Assembly: GCF_040954645.1 (NCBI RefSeq)
Contig: NC_092806.1
Location: forward strand, 29,909,644-29,973,643
Reading direction: 5' to 3'
DNA from: Diabrotica undecimpunctata
Lineage: Eukaryota; Arthropoda; Insecta; Coleoptera; Chrysomelidae
Length of the DNA: 64,000 nucleotides
This document shows, one piece after another, positions 13,501 through 25,500 of the stretch. The translations under genes and the position numbers were made by a program. The notes beneath the pieces are model-generated. The model had not been told where the DNA came from. It did no database searches and saw only the letters and a program-made list of their open reading frames with translations. Numbering within the stretch: the stretch's first letter is position 1; each line of letters starts with the position of its first letter.

Positions 13501-16500
13501 AGGTTACTGTTTTTATTGGGAATATGCTACAATTTTCCTTTACAATAAGTTTAATTTGATTTCCACTTCGGAAATCGTTTTATATAAATAAAATTTATTA
13601 ATGTTTTGTATTTTAAGTACAATTTCCGAATTGGAAATCTGAACATCAAAATAAGCTTATTTTAAAGTCATATTGTGCCTTATTCCCAATAAAAATAATA
13701 AACTGCATTATAACGCCACAATAAAAAAGCTTCACACAAAATTATTAGACAACGTCGAGTCGTCAAAGTAAGGACACTGTAGTAATGAGCAAAACACAGA
13801 ACAGAACTAGTTTGTTATGCCATGCGTATTGCATGGTTTATAGTGGGCTGGTCTTTCATAAAGCATAATAAATAAAGACAGTACTAGGAAAGCATTAGGA
13901 AGGAACAGGTGTATTATATTAAATTTAAACTCTACAAAAAATTACGTCTTTTAATTAAAAATAAGATATTATTTGGTATTTTCCAAATAATATCTTTGAA
14001 ACCATATTTTCGTTTAGATTTTTTGGAGGTAGTAGGTGTGAAAATAAAAATTAGTTCTTTAAAAATGAAATCAAATAAAAAATAATTCCAACATTACTGT
14101 TTAAATTAAAAATAATTCCAAACAATTAGAAATTCTAAACCAAATTCTTAGGTAATTAAATGTTCAAACAGAACACCAAATTGTAACGAACAGTAACCAA
14201 AACTATTATACAACGCATTTCTCATGGCGTTGAGTTTATCTGCCGATATGTTTTGGCTAAGTTGAATTATCTATTCCTTCAGTTCCTCCAAGTTGGTGGC
14301 TCGCTCGAACTCATCCCTGTACAATTTCGTTTTCAGGACAGCCGTCTTGTTGAAACCCAATTTCGTTCAAGTTAATTTGAAGACGTTGAAGTGCAGGAAT
14401 AATTTGATCTCACAGTAATTGGAGATATTTGACTGCGTTTAAATTGCCTTCAATGAAAAAAAGACCAATACATGGACAATAAAAAGTACTATAATATGGT
14501 CTCCCAAAATTCCAGTCCAAACATTCATCTTTTGTGGATACTGCGTACGCACAGACACATTCAAATGCTTATTCTCCTGAGACCAATAACGTACACCGGA
14601 TGTTCCGATGTGTAACGGATCTCTCCATCATAACTTCACGAAATTGCACCCGTTTAAATTGATCATCAGGAAATATTTCTTGAGTTTATAACAATGGTAG
14701 ATGTTTCTTAGATATCGTATCGATATTAGAAGAACTTAAAGTAAATGATAGATTGCTTAAACAATTACAACAGAGATATTTGCAGTATTTTGTACACATT
14801 GCTAGAAGAAACCGTGGATCAGCAGAAACACGTGGAAAGTGATTGAACAAAGAAAGCAACTTAAAGTTGGCCCCTGTGATCAACAGACATATAAAGCTCT
14901 CTCCAGAGATATTCAACGAAGATGCCGAAAAGACAAACAAGAATACATCTCTGAAATCTGTCAAGAAATAGAAAATCACGGATATCGAAATGAAACCAAA
15001 GACCTCTTCCGGAAAGTGAAAATTCTTGCGAGAGAATTTAAACCCAAGAACTATGCAATAGAGGACAAACATGGTATTATCATAAGTGATATCGACAGAG
15101 TGTTGGAAACATGGAAAATTGTTCAGAGCTCTACAGGGAAGAACACGTAAATCTAGGCCACACTTCAGCCCTCGAAAACATCGCATACAACCCTGAACCT
15201 GAAATTCTGCTGTCCGAGATTGAAGAAGCTGTAACTCACCTCAAGAAGAATAAATCCCCTGGCTGCGATGATATCACGGGAGAGCTCCTTCAGAACATGG
15301 GAGACAAAGGATGTTACATAATGTGGAAACTTTGTAATAAAATTTGGAGATGCGGAAAGTGGCCCAGAGAATGGCGCACATCATTGTGCATACCAATCCA
15401 TAAAAAAGGAACAACTACAAAGTGTAGTAATTATCGTGACATTCTCACTGATTTCCCATCCAAGCAAAATATTACTAAGAATCATTAAACGCCGTTTGCA
15501 ACAATACTTAGACAAACAAATTCCCCAAGAACAAGCAGGCTTTGTCAAAGGGAAGGGTACGAGAGAGCAAATCCTTAATATGCGGCAGCTCATAGAAAAG
15601 GCCCGCGAATTTAAAATTCCAATAATAATCTGTTTTCTAGACTACCAAAAGGCATTTGATTGTGTGAAGTGGGAAGTTCTCTGGACAGTTCTTCATGAGA
15701 TGGGAGTTCCAGATCATTTGGCAATATTAATTAAAAACGTATACGAAGATAACTCAGTTAAAATAAGAATTGAAAACCAGCAATCTGATACCTTCAAAAC
15801 CAGCAGAGGTGTACGACAAGGGTGCATACTATCTCCAGACCTGTTCAATTTATATGGAGAATACATAATGAGGAACGCGCTCGATGGATGGAGAGGCGGC
15901 ATCTCCATTGCAGGAAAAAAGATCTCAAACTTAAGATTCGCAGACGATACAACACTGATAGCAACATCTGAAGAGGAGATGTCGAGACTGATAAAGAGAG
16001 TAGAAACCGAAAGCAACAAGTGTGGGCTCAAGATTAATAATCAGAAAACAAAAATCATGATTGTGGACCACGCGAATATCCTCCAAACAACAGGCGCCCT
16101 AAATCAATTCGAGAAAGTAGACGAGTTCACGTATCTAGGATCTTCCTTAAGCAATACAGCCTCCTCCCATACGGAAATTCGCAGAAGAATAGGGATGGCC
16201 AAGAACGCGATGGGTCGACTGTCAAAAATATGGAAGGACCGCTCTTTATCCAAAAAACTCAAAATGAGACTGGTACGGACACTCTTTTTTCAATCTTCAG
16301 TTACGGTGCCGAAACATGGACAATAAAATCAGAGGATAGGAAAAGGATTGACGCATTCGAAATGTGGTGCTGGAGACGAATGCTACGCGTCTCGTGGACG
16401 GAGCACAGATCCAATCAGTCGATTCTCGAAGAGCTAAATATTCAGACCAGACTCTCCTCTCAGTGTCTTGCAAATGTTTTAAAGTTTTTTGGCCACATTG

Positions 16501-19500
16501 CGAGAAGAGACAATGACAACTTAGAAAGACTAATTGTGTGCGGAAACGTAGAAGGACGTAGAGGCAGAGGACACTCACCTATCCGATGGTCAGATCAAGT
16601 ACAGAAAGCCACTGGAGAGACGTTTTCCGAGTCCATGAGAGCAGCCCAAAATCGCAAGAGATGGAGAGAATTGACAGCCCGCATTGTAGGAAATCACGAT
16701 CCTCAGCAATGAGGAAACGACAAGAGAGAGAGAGAGAGCTAGAAGAACAGGCATGATGGAAAAACTGATAGTCGAGGGTAGAGTTGAAGGAAAGAGACCT
16801 AGGGGAAGATCTCCAAGCCGTTGGGTAGATCAAACAAAAATACTGATTAACCAAGGGTTACATGAAGCCGAACAACTAGCCCAGTACAGAGAAGGATGGA
16901 GAGAAATCGTGCAAAAACTGTAAAGGCCTGATGGTGTCACCACATCCCAAAAGGGATTAGGACTGAGGAGGAGGAGGAGTTGTTTCTTTTCAAAATATTT
17001 CTCACTGTTTTTGCATTCAAATCAACTTCATCGGCAATTTGTTTACTTGAACACGGCATCGCTTCAGCCAGTGCCCAAACTTGAATATCTTTAATTTCTC
17101 GTTCTTGAGAAATTTTCTTTTCGCGAGGTTGATCTGATGGGCAGCATTTTTTACATCTGCCATTGGTACAGTCAAACTTTTCAAATTGATTAATAATGGC
17201 CAATACAGTTTTTTCTATAGGTATTGGCCTATTTTCAAAAGCCATAATAAATAAATATATTGTACTGCACACAGATCGTAGTGTTGCCGGTGGGAGCAAC
17301 GTCTGTATGCGCAAACTTGAGTCGAAGTGCGACAGAGAAAGTATTCGAAATAAAGAGATAAAAGATTGTACGCGCGAACTTCGCTTTGAAATGATAGGAC
17401 GGATTAAGCCCATTAAGGCATAATTTGTTGTATTGTATAAAATGATTAATTATTTCCTTTTATCAAAATCAATATTAAACTCTATGTAATGTAAATAACA
17501 AGAAACAAATTAAAAATGCTTTAAATTAATATGTGATGAAAGAATAGGTTACAGTTATTTTAAAAATCTAAAAAGCTGGCAATTTCTTTTTAAATAAAAA
17601 AAAATTCCAAATAATTTTTTGTATTATAATTTTTAATTAAGCAAAAAAAAAGATTTTCTTTAATAAAAAATAAGCTCTTAGTAGACATATCTGATACTCA
17701 CTTGAACTGTTCTTGAGATACTGATACAAACACTACTTTCTACTTGTTTTTTCTTGCGTAACCTGACCTGCGGTTTTATGATTACAATACACACACGCAC
17801 ACACACACAAACTAAACTTTTACTCCAAATCACTTTCCTCTTCCTCTTCTTCATTTTCAGTTTCAGAGTCCGAAATCTCACCTACATTTATAATTAAATT
17901 ATCGACAACTTCGTCAAATTGAGGTTCTACTTTTAAAAACTCTTCTTCGCATTTTTTTGCATGATCGCATCGTTTCTTCCACTCTTCGACTGAAAATTCA
18001 GAAAAAAACTCTTCACAACATCGTTGCACAGCTTTTATATTAAATAATAGGTTCTTTTGTGCAACATGTTGTTTCAGAGAAGACCATACCAATTCGATGG
18101 GGTTTAGATCAGGGTGATACGGAGGCAAACGTAGAATACTATGACCATGCTGACTTAAAAGATCGTCTATAACATATAATTTAAAACTCGGCTTGTGCAC
18201 TTTTATTAAATTATACAAATCTGGTTTTAACATACCGTCATCGAAGTAAATATTTTTTGCTCTGAATCATTTCACTCTTTCTGGTATTCGAATTTGGTGG
18301 TTTGTCTTTTTGCACATTGTGGTAAGGGGCGTTATCAATTACAAGCACAGAATTCGTGGGTAAATTGGGAATTAGTTTTTCCACTAACCATTTTTTGTAA
18401 TTTTCAAAATTCATTTCGTGATGATAATCTCCCGTTAATGAATTTGATTTAAAAATTAGTTGTGCATTTTTTATAAATCCATTTTCTCCACCAGCATGTA
18501 CTATTATTAAACGTTGTCCTTTTGATATTGGCCTCTTAAGTCCTTCATTTGAGTCATCATTCCAGCAAGTATCAACTGTGTGGGAAGCGTGGATGTATGT
18601 TTCGTCCATATACACTATCGGCCTATTTTCCTTTCTATAGCTTTTAATGGCACGTAAATATAACAGTCTTAAGTGACGAATATCTTGTTTTTCCATCAAA
18701 AGCTTTCTGTTTGTTTTTGTTTTTCTCCATCGAAAACCAATAGATCTGACGACTTGTCGTAAAGAATCCATACCTCCTGAGTAACCGGTTTCTTTAAATT
18801 TTCTCCAAATATTTGGCATCGTGGGAACAATTTTATCTGTGGTATATGTATTTATTATAATTCTTCTTAATAAAGCTTTATCGGCATCGTCGAGGTCAGT
18901 TTTAGGTTTTTTTTGTTTCTATGTTTTTTCGGAGACTGGAATGACGAACTTTCACCAGCATTTATTTTGCTTTTTTCTTTTACGATATTTCTAATACTTC
19001 GTTCCGATACACCTGTAGCAACAACAACGCGTTCATACAGCCGGTCGAACGGAATTTGCGGCGCTCCTAAGGATTTTTCTTCCTTCATGAATTCAAAAAC
19101 ATTCGAAATTACCTCCCGAGTTTGCCTATTAATTTTATGCATTTTTAAAGTGCTTTTAAAATCCATCTTTTATAGCATTTAGTCCGGCACTGGTTATTAT
19201 GTTTCTTAGTTAAAGAGGAAACAAGCACTGAGTCTAAAATCTATTTCGAGCGACACGTGGTAGGTCTGTCTACTACGCCGTCAAAGGCGGGGCTTAGCGA
19301 CCGGCAACAGTAGAATCCGTGTACAATAAGTTACATTCCATATGACGCATATATTATTTAATTTAATAAATAAATATTTAATATTTGTATTTAATTTGGT
19401 TTTAGATGGTTCTCCCCAACAAATTATTTGAACGACTTGCTCAAAAAATTGCCTCCGAAGAAATAAGAAAAGCCAACGTCGAAGGTCTAGAAGTTTGCCC

Positions 19501-22500
19501 ATTTTGCGACTTCGCCACAATATTACCAGATGAGGACAAAATTTTCAAATGTGAAAACCCTGAATGCCTCAAAGAGTCTTGTAGACAGTGCAAACACGAA
19601 TCGCATGTGCCTAAAAGGTGTAACGAAATAGAATATGACGAAGATGTGCAGAGAAGGACTTATATTGAAAATAAAATGACAGAAGCGTTGACCAGGTAAT
19701 TATCTATATTAAGTATTGATCTATATAACAAAGTAAGTTTCCACAGCTGTTACCTTAATCAATCACGAATAAACACGATCAGTTTTACACAAGAAATATA
19801 AGTATACTTATAGTAGAAACCTTCAATTTAGAAGAGTGATTTCATAGTTTAAACGCCGAATATCCTCAAATTTAAATGTCGAAAACTGCCTGTTTTCTCG
19901 ATTGCAATTTCCGTTTCCTCATAAGAAATTACAGAATATATAAAGTAGTATATTTATTTGTGCTTCTCTATAGTAGACTTGACCAGAAGTTGTCGTACAG
20001 TGTAGCCAATTCTTGTTCACAAGTAGTAATTATGGTCATACAAAACCTGTATTCTTCCACGCAGTGATTATTACCGTCATAAAAATACAAACAAACATGA
20101 TTTTTTCAATAGTAAAAATTAAGCACAAAATTGTAATGAAATAAATTTTATTTATGTTTCGTTTCGTTACATATTTAAATTTATAAAATAAAAATTGATA
20201 TTTTAAAACATTATTTTTCAATCGTTTGGCAATGTTGGAATTAGCGAGGAAATTCCGTTTTACAATTCGGACCCAGACATGCCGTAAAACTAGTTTTTAT
20301 TATTTTTTCGCCGAAGAAATTCATTGGCGTTTCTATGGGTAGTGCATTTTGTGAGTATATTTTATGTGATAAGTTTGTAAACTTATTGTTGTCATGTTGC
20401 CGAGAGGGGGCATTTGGGCCTGTAGGACCCATCGCCGGCTCTTCGGGCTTCTTCCTATCCCCGGGATTGGATCGGGTATTCACCATCTTTGGTTTGTCGC
20501 TGGTAGAAAGGTTAAATACTACCGCTGTTATAAATAACAGTTCCAGTGACAAATATCTGTTATAGGTAACGGTTCCAAGGAACAGTTAAAAAGTAACAGA
20601 GCAAAAATGGAAAACAGATAGGTAAAAATGATCTAAGTATTCCTTGGCTTACGGAAGGAATAACTTAGTAAACAATTAAATTAAATGGTATAAAAATATA
20701 ATGCAAAGAAAAAAAAATGTTTCTAAGTGTTTCTTGACTTACGGAAGAAACAACTTAGGACAGAAATATAGATAAATGAAATATGTAAATGTGAGAGTAA
20801 AATATGGAAATATTTCTAAGTGTTTCTTAACTTACGGAAGAAACGACTTAGAGTGGAAAAATAAAATACTCAAAATATAAAACGAGAAATGCAAAAATGA
20901 AACAGATTATAGAAATATGTCTAAGTGTTTCTTGACTTACGGAAGAAACAACTTAGAATAGAAAATAAACAAGAGAATCAAATATAGTAAAATAAATGCA
21001 CAAATATTTATAAGTGTTTCTTGACTTACTGAAGAAACGACTTATAAAAGAAAATAAGAAAAATCAAATATAGAAAAGATGTGAAAATATTGCTAAGTGT
21101 TTCTTGACTTACGGAAGAAACAACTTAGCATAAAATAGAAAATGAAAGAAACAAATGTATTAAGTATTTTCTTAACTTAAGAAAAATATCTTAGATAAAA
21201 TATCGGAAATAATAATGCAACAATGATTATGAAAATATTTCTAAGAGTTCTTTGACTTACCGGAAAAGAACGGCTTAGACAAACAATTAAAATAACAAGT
21301 CAAATATTCAGAGAAATATTTCTAAGAGTTCTTTGACTTACCGGAAAGAACTACTTAGACAAAGTACAAATCAAAATATAAAATATAAAAAGCAAGATAA
21401 ATATTTCTAAGTGGTCTTAACTTACGGAAGAACAACTTAGACACAAAATACAAGAAAAATAAACAATCAAAATAACCAATTAAAATATCAAACAATCAGT
21501 ATATGAACAAATATAGATCAAAGTAATATTCTAACCTGAAAAGGTCTGAATATACAATAATGCTAAAATAAAAATGGTATATAAGAAATCAGAAATAAAA
21601 CAATAACTTAGTAGGAACAATAATAGCACCGACTAGGTCTACAGTAGAAGAGGCAAGCTCGACTGACCGATGAGAGAAAATCTACCTGCTTTTATGTAAA
21701 ACAAATCCTTTGTTTTACTTAGCGAAAGTGGAATTTCCCTGCATCGAATCAATTAGAAATTTGGATTTGGCCAACCTTGGAATTCCCAAGTATTTTAACC
21801 GATATCCAAATTCCTTGATGCGTCGAGGACAGTCAATACTGTTTTAACAATACTGTATTGTAGTATTGATAAAACGTGTTATTGATAATAAGAGTGTTAT
21901 AGTTTGTCGTTTTATAGTAAATTTTTAGTTATATTCTTATACAGAATTGTTGAAATTATTATATATATATAGTATATACACAGATTATTGAAATACACAA
22001 TGGACGAAAAACCGAGTTGTTCCAAGAGAAGACAGCAAAATTCTGATGTTGATTCCAAAAATGAAAAGCCGCAAAAGAGACGGAAAATGTTAATGTCCGA
22101 AGAGAAGGTAATGATACGAAACGTTTATGAAGGAATTGTCGGCCGAAAAATGACATTAAATGTTATCCAAGCGGTCGACATTTGTAGCAGTTTAACAAAA
22201 GTATCCGTTAGCTGTATTTATCGTGTACTTAAAAATACATCGGAAAATAAAAAGCAAGAAAAAAAGTAAAACTAGAGGTAGGAAAAGCATTGTTTTCGAT
22301 GACGAGGCAAGGAATATTATACGTCGAAAAATTCATTCATTTTATTTTCGGAGTGAAATTCCAACACTGAAAAAAATTTCTCAAGAGCTCGAAAACGATG
22401 ACTCTTTATCCAAGATATCTCGTAGGGTCTTAATCAGAACCATGCGCGAAATGAACTTTCGATATGTAAAACGCAACAGAAAAAGTATGCTATTAGAAAA

Positions 22501-25500
22501 AAATGAAATTATTCTGTGGAGAAGAAAATATTTAGAAGAAATACGAAAAATTCGCAGCACTGGACGCAAAATATATTATTTGGATGAAACCTGGATTAAC
22601 GAAGGTCATACAGTTAGAAAAGTTTGGCAAGATTTAAATGTCAAAAGTAAACGCGAAGCATTTATAGAAGGCTGGTCTACAGGATTAAAAGCTCCATCAG
22701 GAAAGGGACGGCATTTAATCATCACCCATATAGGAAGTGATACAGGGTTCCTTGATGATGGTTTGCTTCAATTTGAGTCGAAAAAAACAGGTGATTATCA
22801 TAAAGAAATGACTTCCGAAGTATTTGAGCGCTGGTTTAAGAGAATCTTACCAAAATTGGAATCTGGGTCTGTGGTTGTTATGGACAATGCGCCATATCAG
22901 AGCCGCAGACTAGAACAATTACCGACGACGGCATGGCGGAAAGGGAGAATTCAAGAATGGCTTACAGAAAAGGGAATTGCATACGAAGTATCAATGCTCA
23001 AAATTCAACTACTTGACATTATTGCACGGTTAAGGAAAAGTGAATATCTTAAATATGTTGTGGATGAAACTGCAAAAGATTATGGTGTCAAAGTTCTACG
23101 TCTACCATCTTATCATTGCGAACTTAATCCCATTGAACTTATCTGGGCGCAAGTGAAAGGAAAAGTAGCACGCAATAACAAAACGCTCAAATTAAACGAA
23201 GTTAAAGAACTTTTGATTCAAGCAATCCTCCATGTAACTCCAGAGAACTGGGCTAAATGTATAGGCCACATAATTAAAGAAGAATATCGTATGTGGGAAC
23301 TTGACACTGATGTCAAAGTTTTACTAGAGCCAATTATAATTACACCAGGTGAAGATAATGACAGCGATAGCAGCACTGCATCTCCAGATTTAGACAGCGA
23401 ATAATATTTTCTAATAGTTTAGTAGGAACATCAGCATAAAAAAACCAAAAACAAAAAAAAAACGAGAAGAACATAGTAAGTGTGTATAGTGTTTGTGTTT
23501 AAATAGGATTTTATTTTGTTTTGTTTTATACTGTTAAAGTGTTTTGTTTATTTTATTTAATGGGACAATATGGCTCTTGGCGAACACCCATTTAAAACAA
23601 AGTGACGCGCCACAAGACATATCTCTCGGGTGGTGTGGAAACTGTCTTAAAATTTGTTTTAAAAAAATTTCATTGTGTAACTCTTTAAGGACGGGTCACG
23701 TCAAAAGACGTTTTAGCGTAACTTCCGCGACAGCCTGGTGGCATCAGTAAGCTTTCTGCAAAATTACTTGTTTTTTATAGCTTTTTGTTTGTGGCATTCT
23801 GTATTTTTAGGAGACTGTATGAAATAAGCCACAAAATATTTATTTATAGGTTTAATTTACTGATTTTTCGATCTCTATATAAAGACATCGTTTTCAAATA
23901 TACAAGTGATAGTAATATTTATTTTTCTATGGCTTTTTGCTTGCCGTTCTGTATATTTAGAAATAATGTTAGGAATAAGTAACAATATATTTAATTGAAA
24001 TGTTTAATTTACTGTCGTTTCGATCTCTATATAAAGAGATCGTTTTCAAATATACAAATGATAGCAATATTTATTTTTCTGTGGCTTTTTGCTTGTGGCA
24101 TTCCGTATTTTTAGGGAGAATGTTGGAAATAAGCCACAATACATATATCTACATGTTTATTTTACTGACGTTTCGATCTCTATTACAGAGACCGTTTTTA
24201 AAGTTAAGAAAATAATATATGAATATATAATAATAAACAAATAAAATAAATATAACTATAATTTATATCTTTGAAAACGGTCTTTGGATATAGAGATGGA
24301 AACTTCAGTAAAAACCTGCAGATAAATATATTGTGGCCTATTTTGAACAATAATATTTAAACAATATAATATAATTAACGTTGAAATAAAAGTGAGTGTA
24401 CGCCTTCAAACGATGACTCACTCTCCCAAATAGTGAAATTAGAGTTTTAGAAGTATATATCATGACTCTGCAAGGATTTATCAAAATTATAAAAGGGTTA
24501 TAAGACTAAGAAAATTTTAAATAATTGATGGATTTGAAAACAAAGTTTTCAGTGTTTTATTGTTACAGAAAATTTTAAATTTACATTTTTTAACTTCAAT
24601 TTTAACTTCAGTTTTAACTTCAAAGTCATGACAGCCAGTATGATCGTCAACGTTTCATAATCGGATAGTATACTGAAAGAAGAAGAATACTTCAATTTAT
24701 CCGCATCAAATAACAAATTTAAATATTTTTGTATAATTTAGGTTTAGCATCTCTGGCGCAACTGTTATAAGACTACGGTTTGACAACGATTGGGCTCGCT
24801 ATCGTACCGAACATCGTATTTTAATCGTTTTGTTGCTTTCAGGAGCTCTTTCATAAACGTAAATCCAGGTACTTTGCTGCGAGTTGTAGGTTACAGACTA
24901 GACGTCAGGATGGATATGTTGTTTGTTATCGTAAATCCAGGTACCTTGCTGAAAGTTGTCTGTGAGAGACTAGACGTTTGCTTGTTTGGACGTAATGAAA
25001 GAACGGAAGACCCGTGTATAACATTGTGCGAAATAATTAGATGTCTATTTTGAGCAGTGGACGTCCAATGTCACAACCTTGGTGTAGACTGAGTATGTCT
25101 TCAAATGAATATGTTGTTTGTTATTGTAAATCCGGGTACCTTGCAGAGTTGTGTGTAAGAGACTAGATATTTGCTGGCATCATGAAATGACGGGAGATAC
25201 GTTGCAAAGGTGCGAAAGAATTGGATGTCTAGGTTGATAAATGGACGTCACATGTCACATCCATGGTGTAGGTTGAATACGCCGTAATGGATATTTTGTT
25301 TGTGGTAGCCGTGTATCAGGTAAATCCAGGTACTTTGCTTCGCGTTCGTTTCAAAGGTCATATAAAATATCACATTCTACATAAATGTCACGTTCTGTGT
25401 TGTCACATCTCAAATTCTACATCAAAATACAACATAAATATGACATTCTTTGTCAAATGTCACATTCTACGTCAAACGTCACTTAAAATATCACGTTCTT

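Larger units (their letters stand above)
14150..17245 (-). mobile_element. mariner-like transposon remnant split by nested LINEs
   Basis: The N-terminal half lies at 17245-16989 on the minus strand. It starts MAFENRPIPIEKTVLAIIN and has a helix-turn-helix ending in NAKTVRNILKRN. The C-terminal half lies at 14701-14150, with TQEIFPDDQFKRVQF, QYPQKMNVWTGILGD, FIEGNLNAVKYLQLL and FQQDGC, and a tail ending in NSFGYC. It is related to the mariner-like element at 53325-54675. LINE-X (14710-16980) interrupts it with an 8-bp duplication, TGTTTCTT. Joining across one duplication copy gives KRN-x-YHC-x-K, as in the sister copy. Stops and frameshifts show it is dead. TIRs were not identified. Confidence 0.75.

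Noticed and set aside
19406..19699. Stand-alone gene starting at the ATG at 19406
   Set aside because: It begins directly at a splice acceptor and continues the RBR phase; it is an internal exon (IBR).
20633..21440. CRISPR-like array
   Set aside because: Spacing is irregular, repeats are diverged with paired changes, spacers are AT-rich, and the setting is a eukaryotic intron.
23544..23750. Small open frame 3' of the transposase at 22000-23404
   Set aside because: No motif; no evidence that it belongs to the element or is translated.
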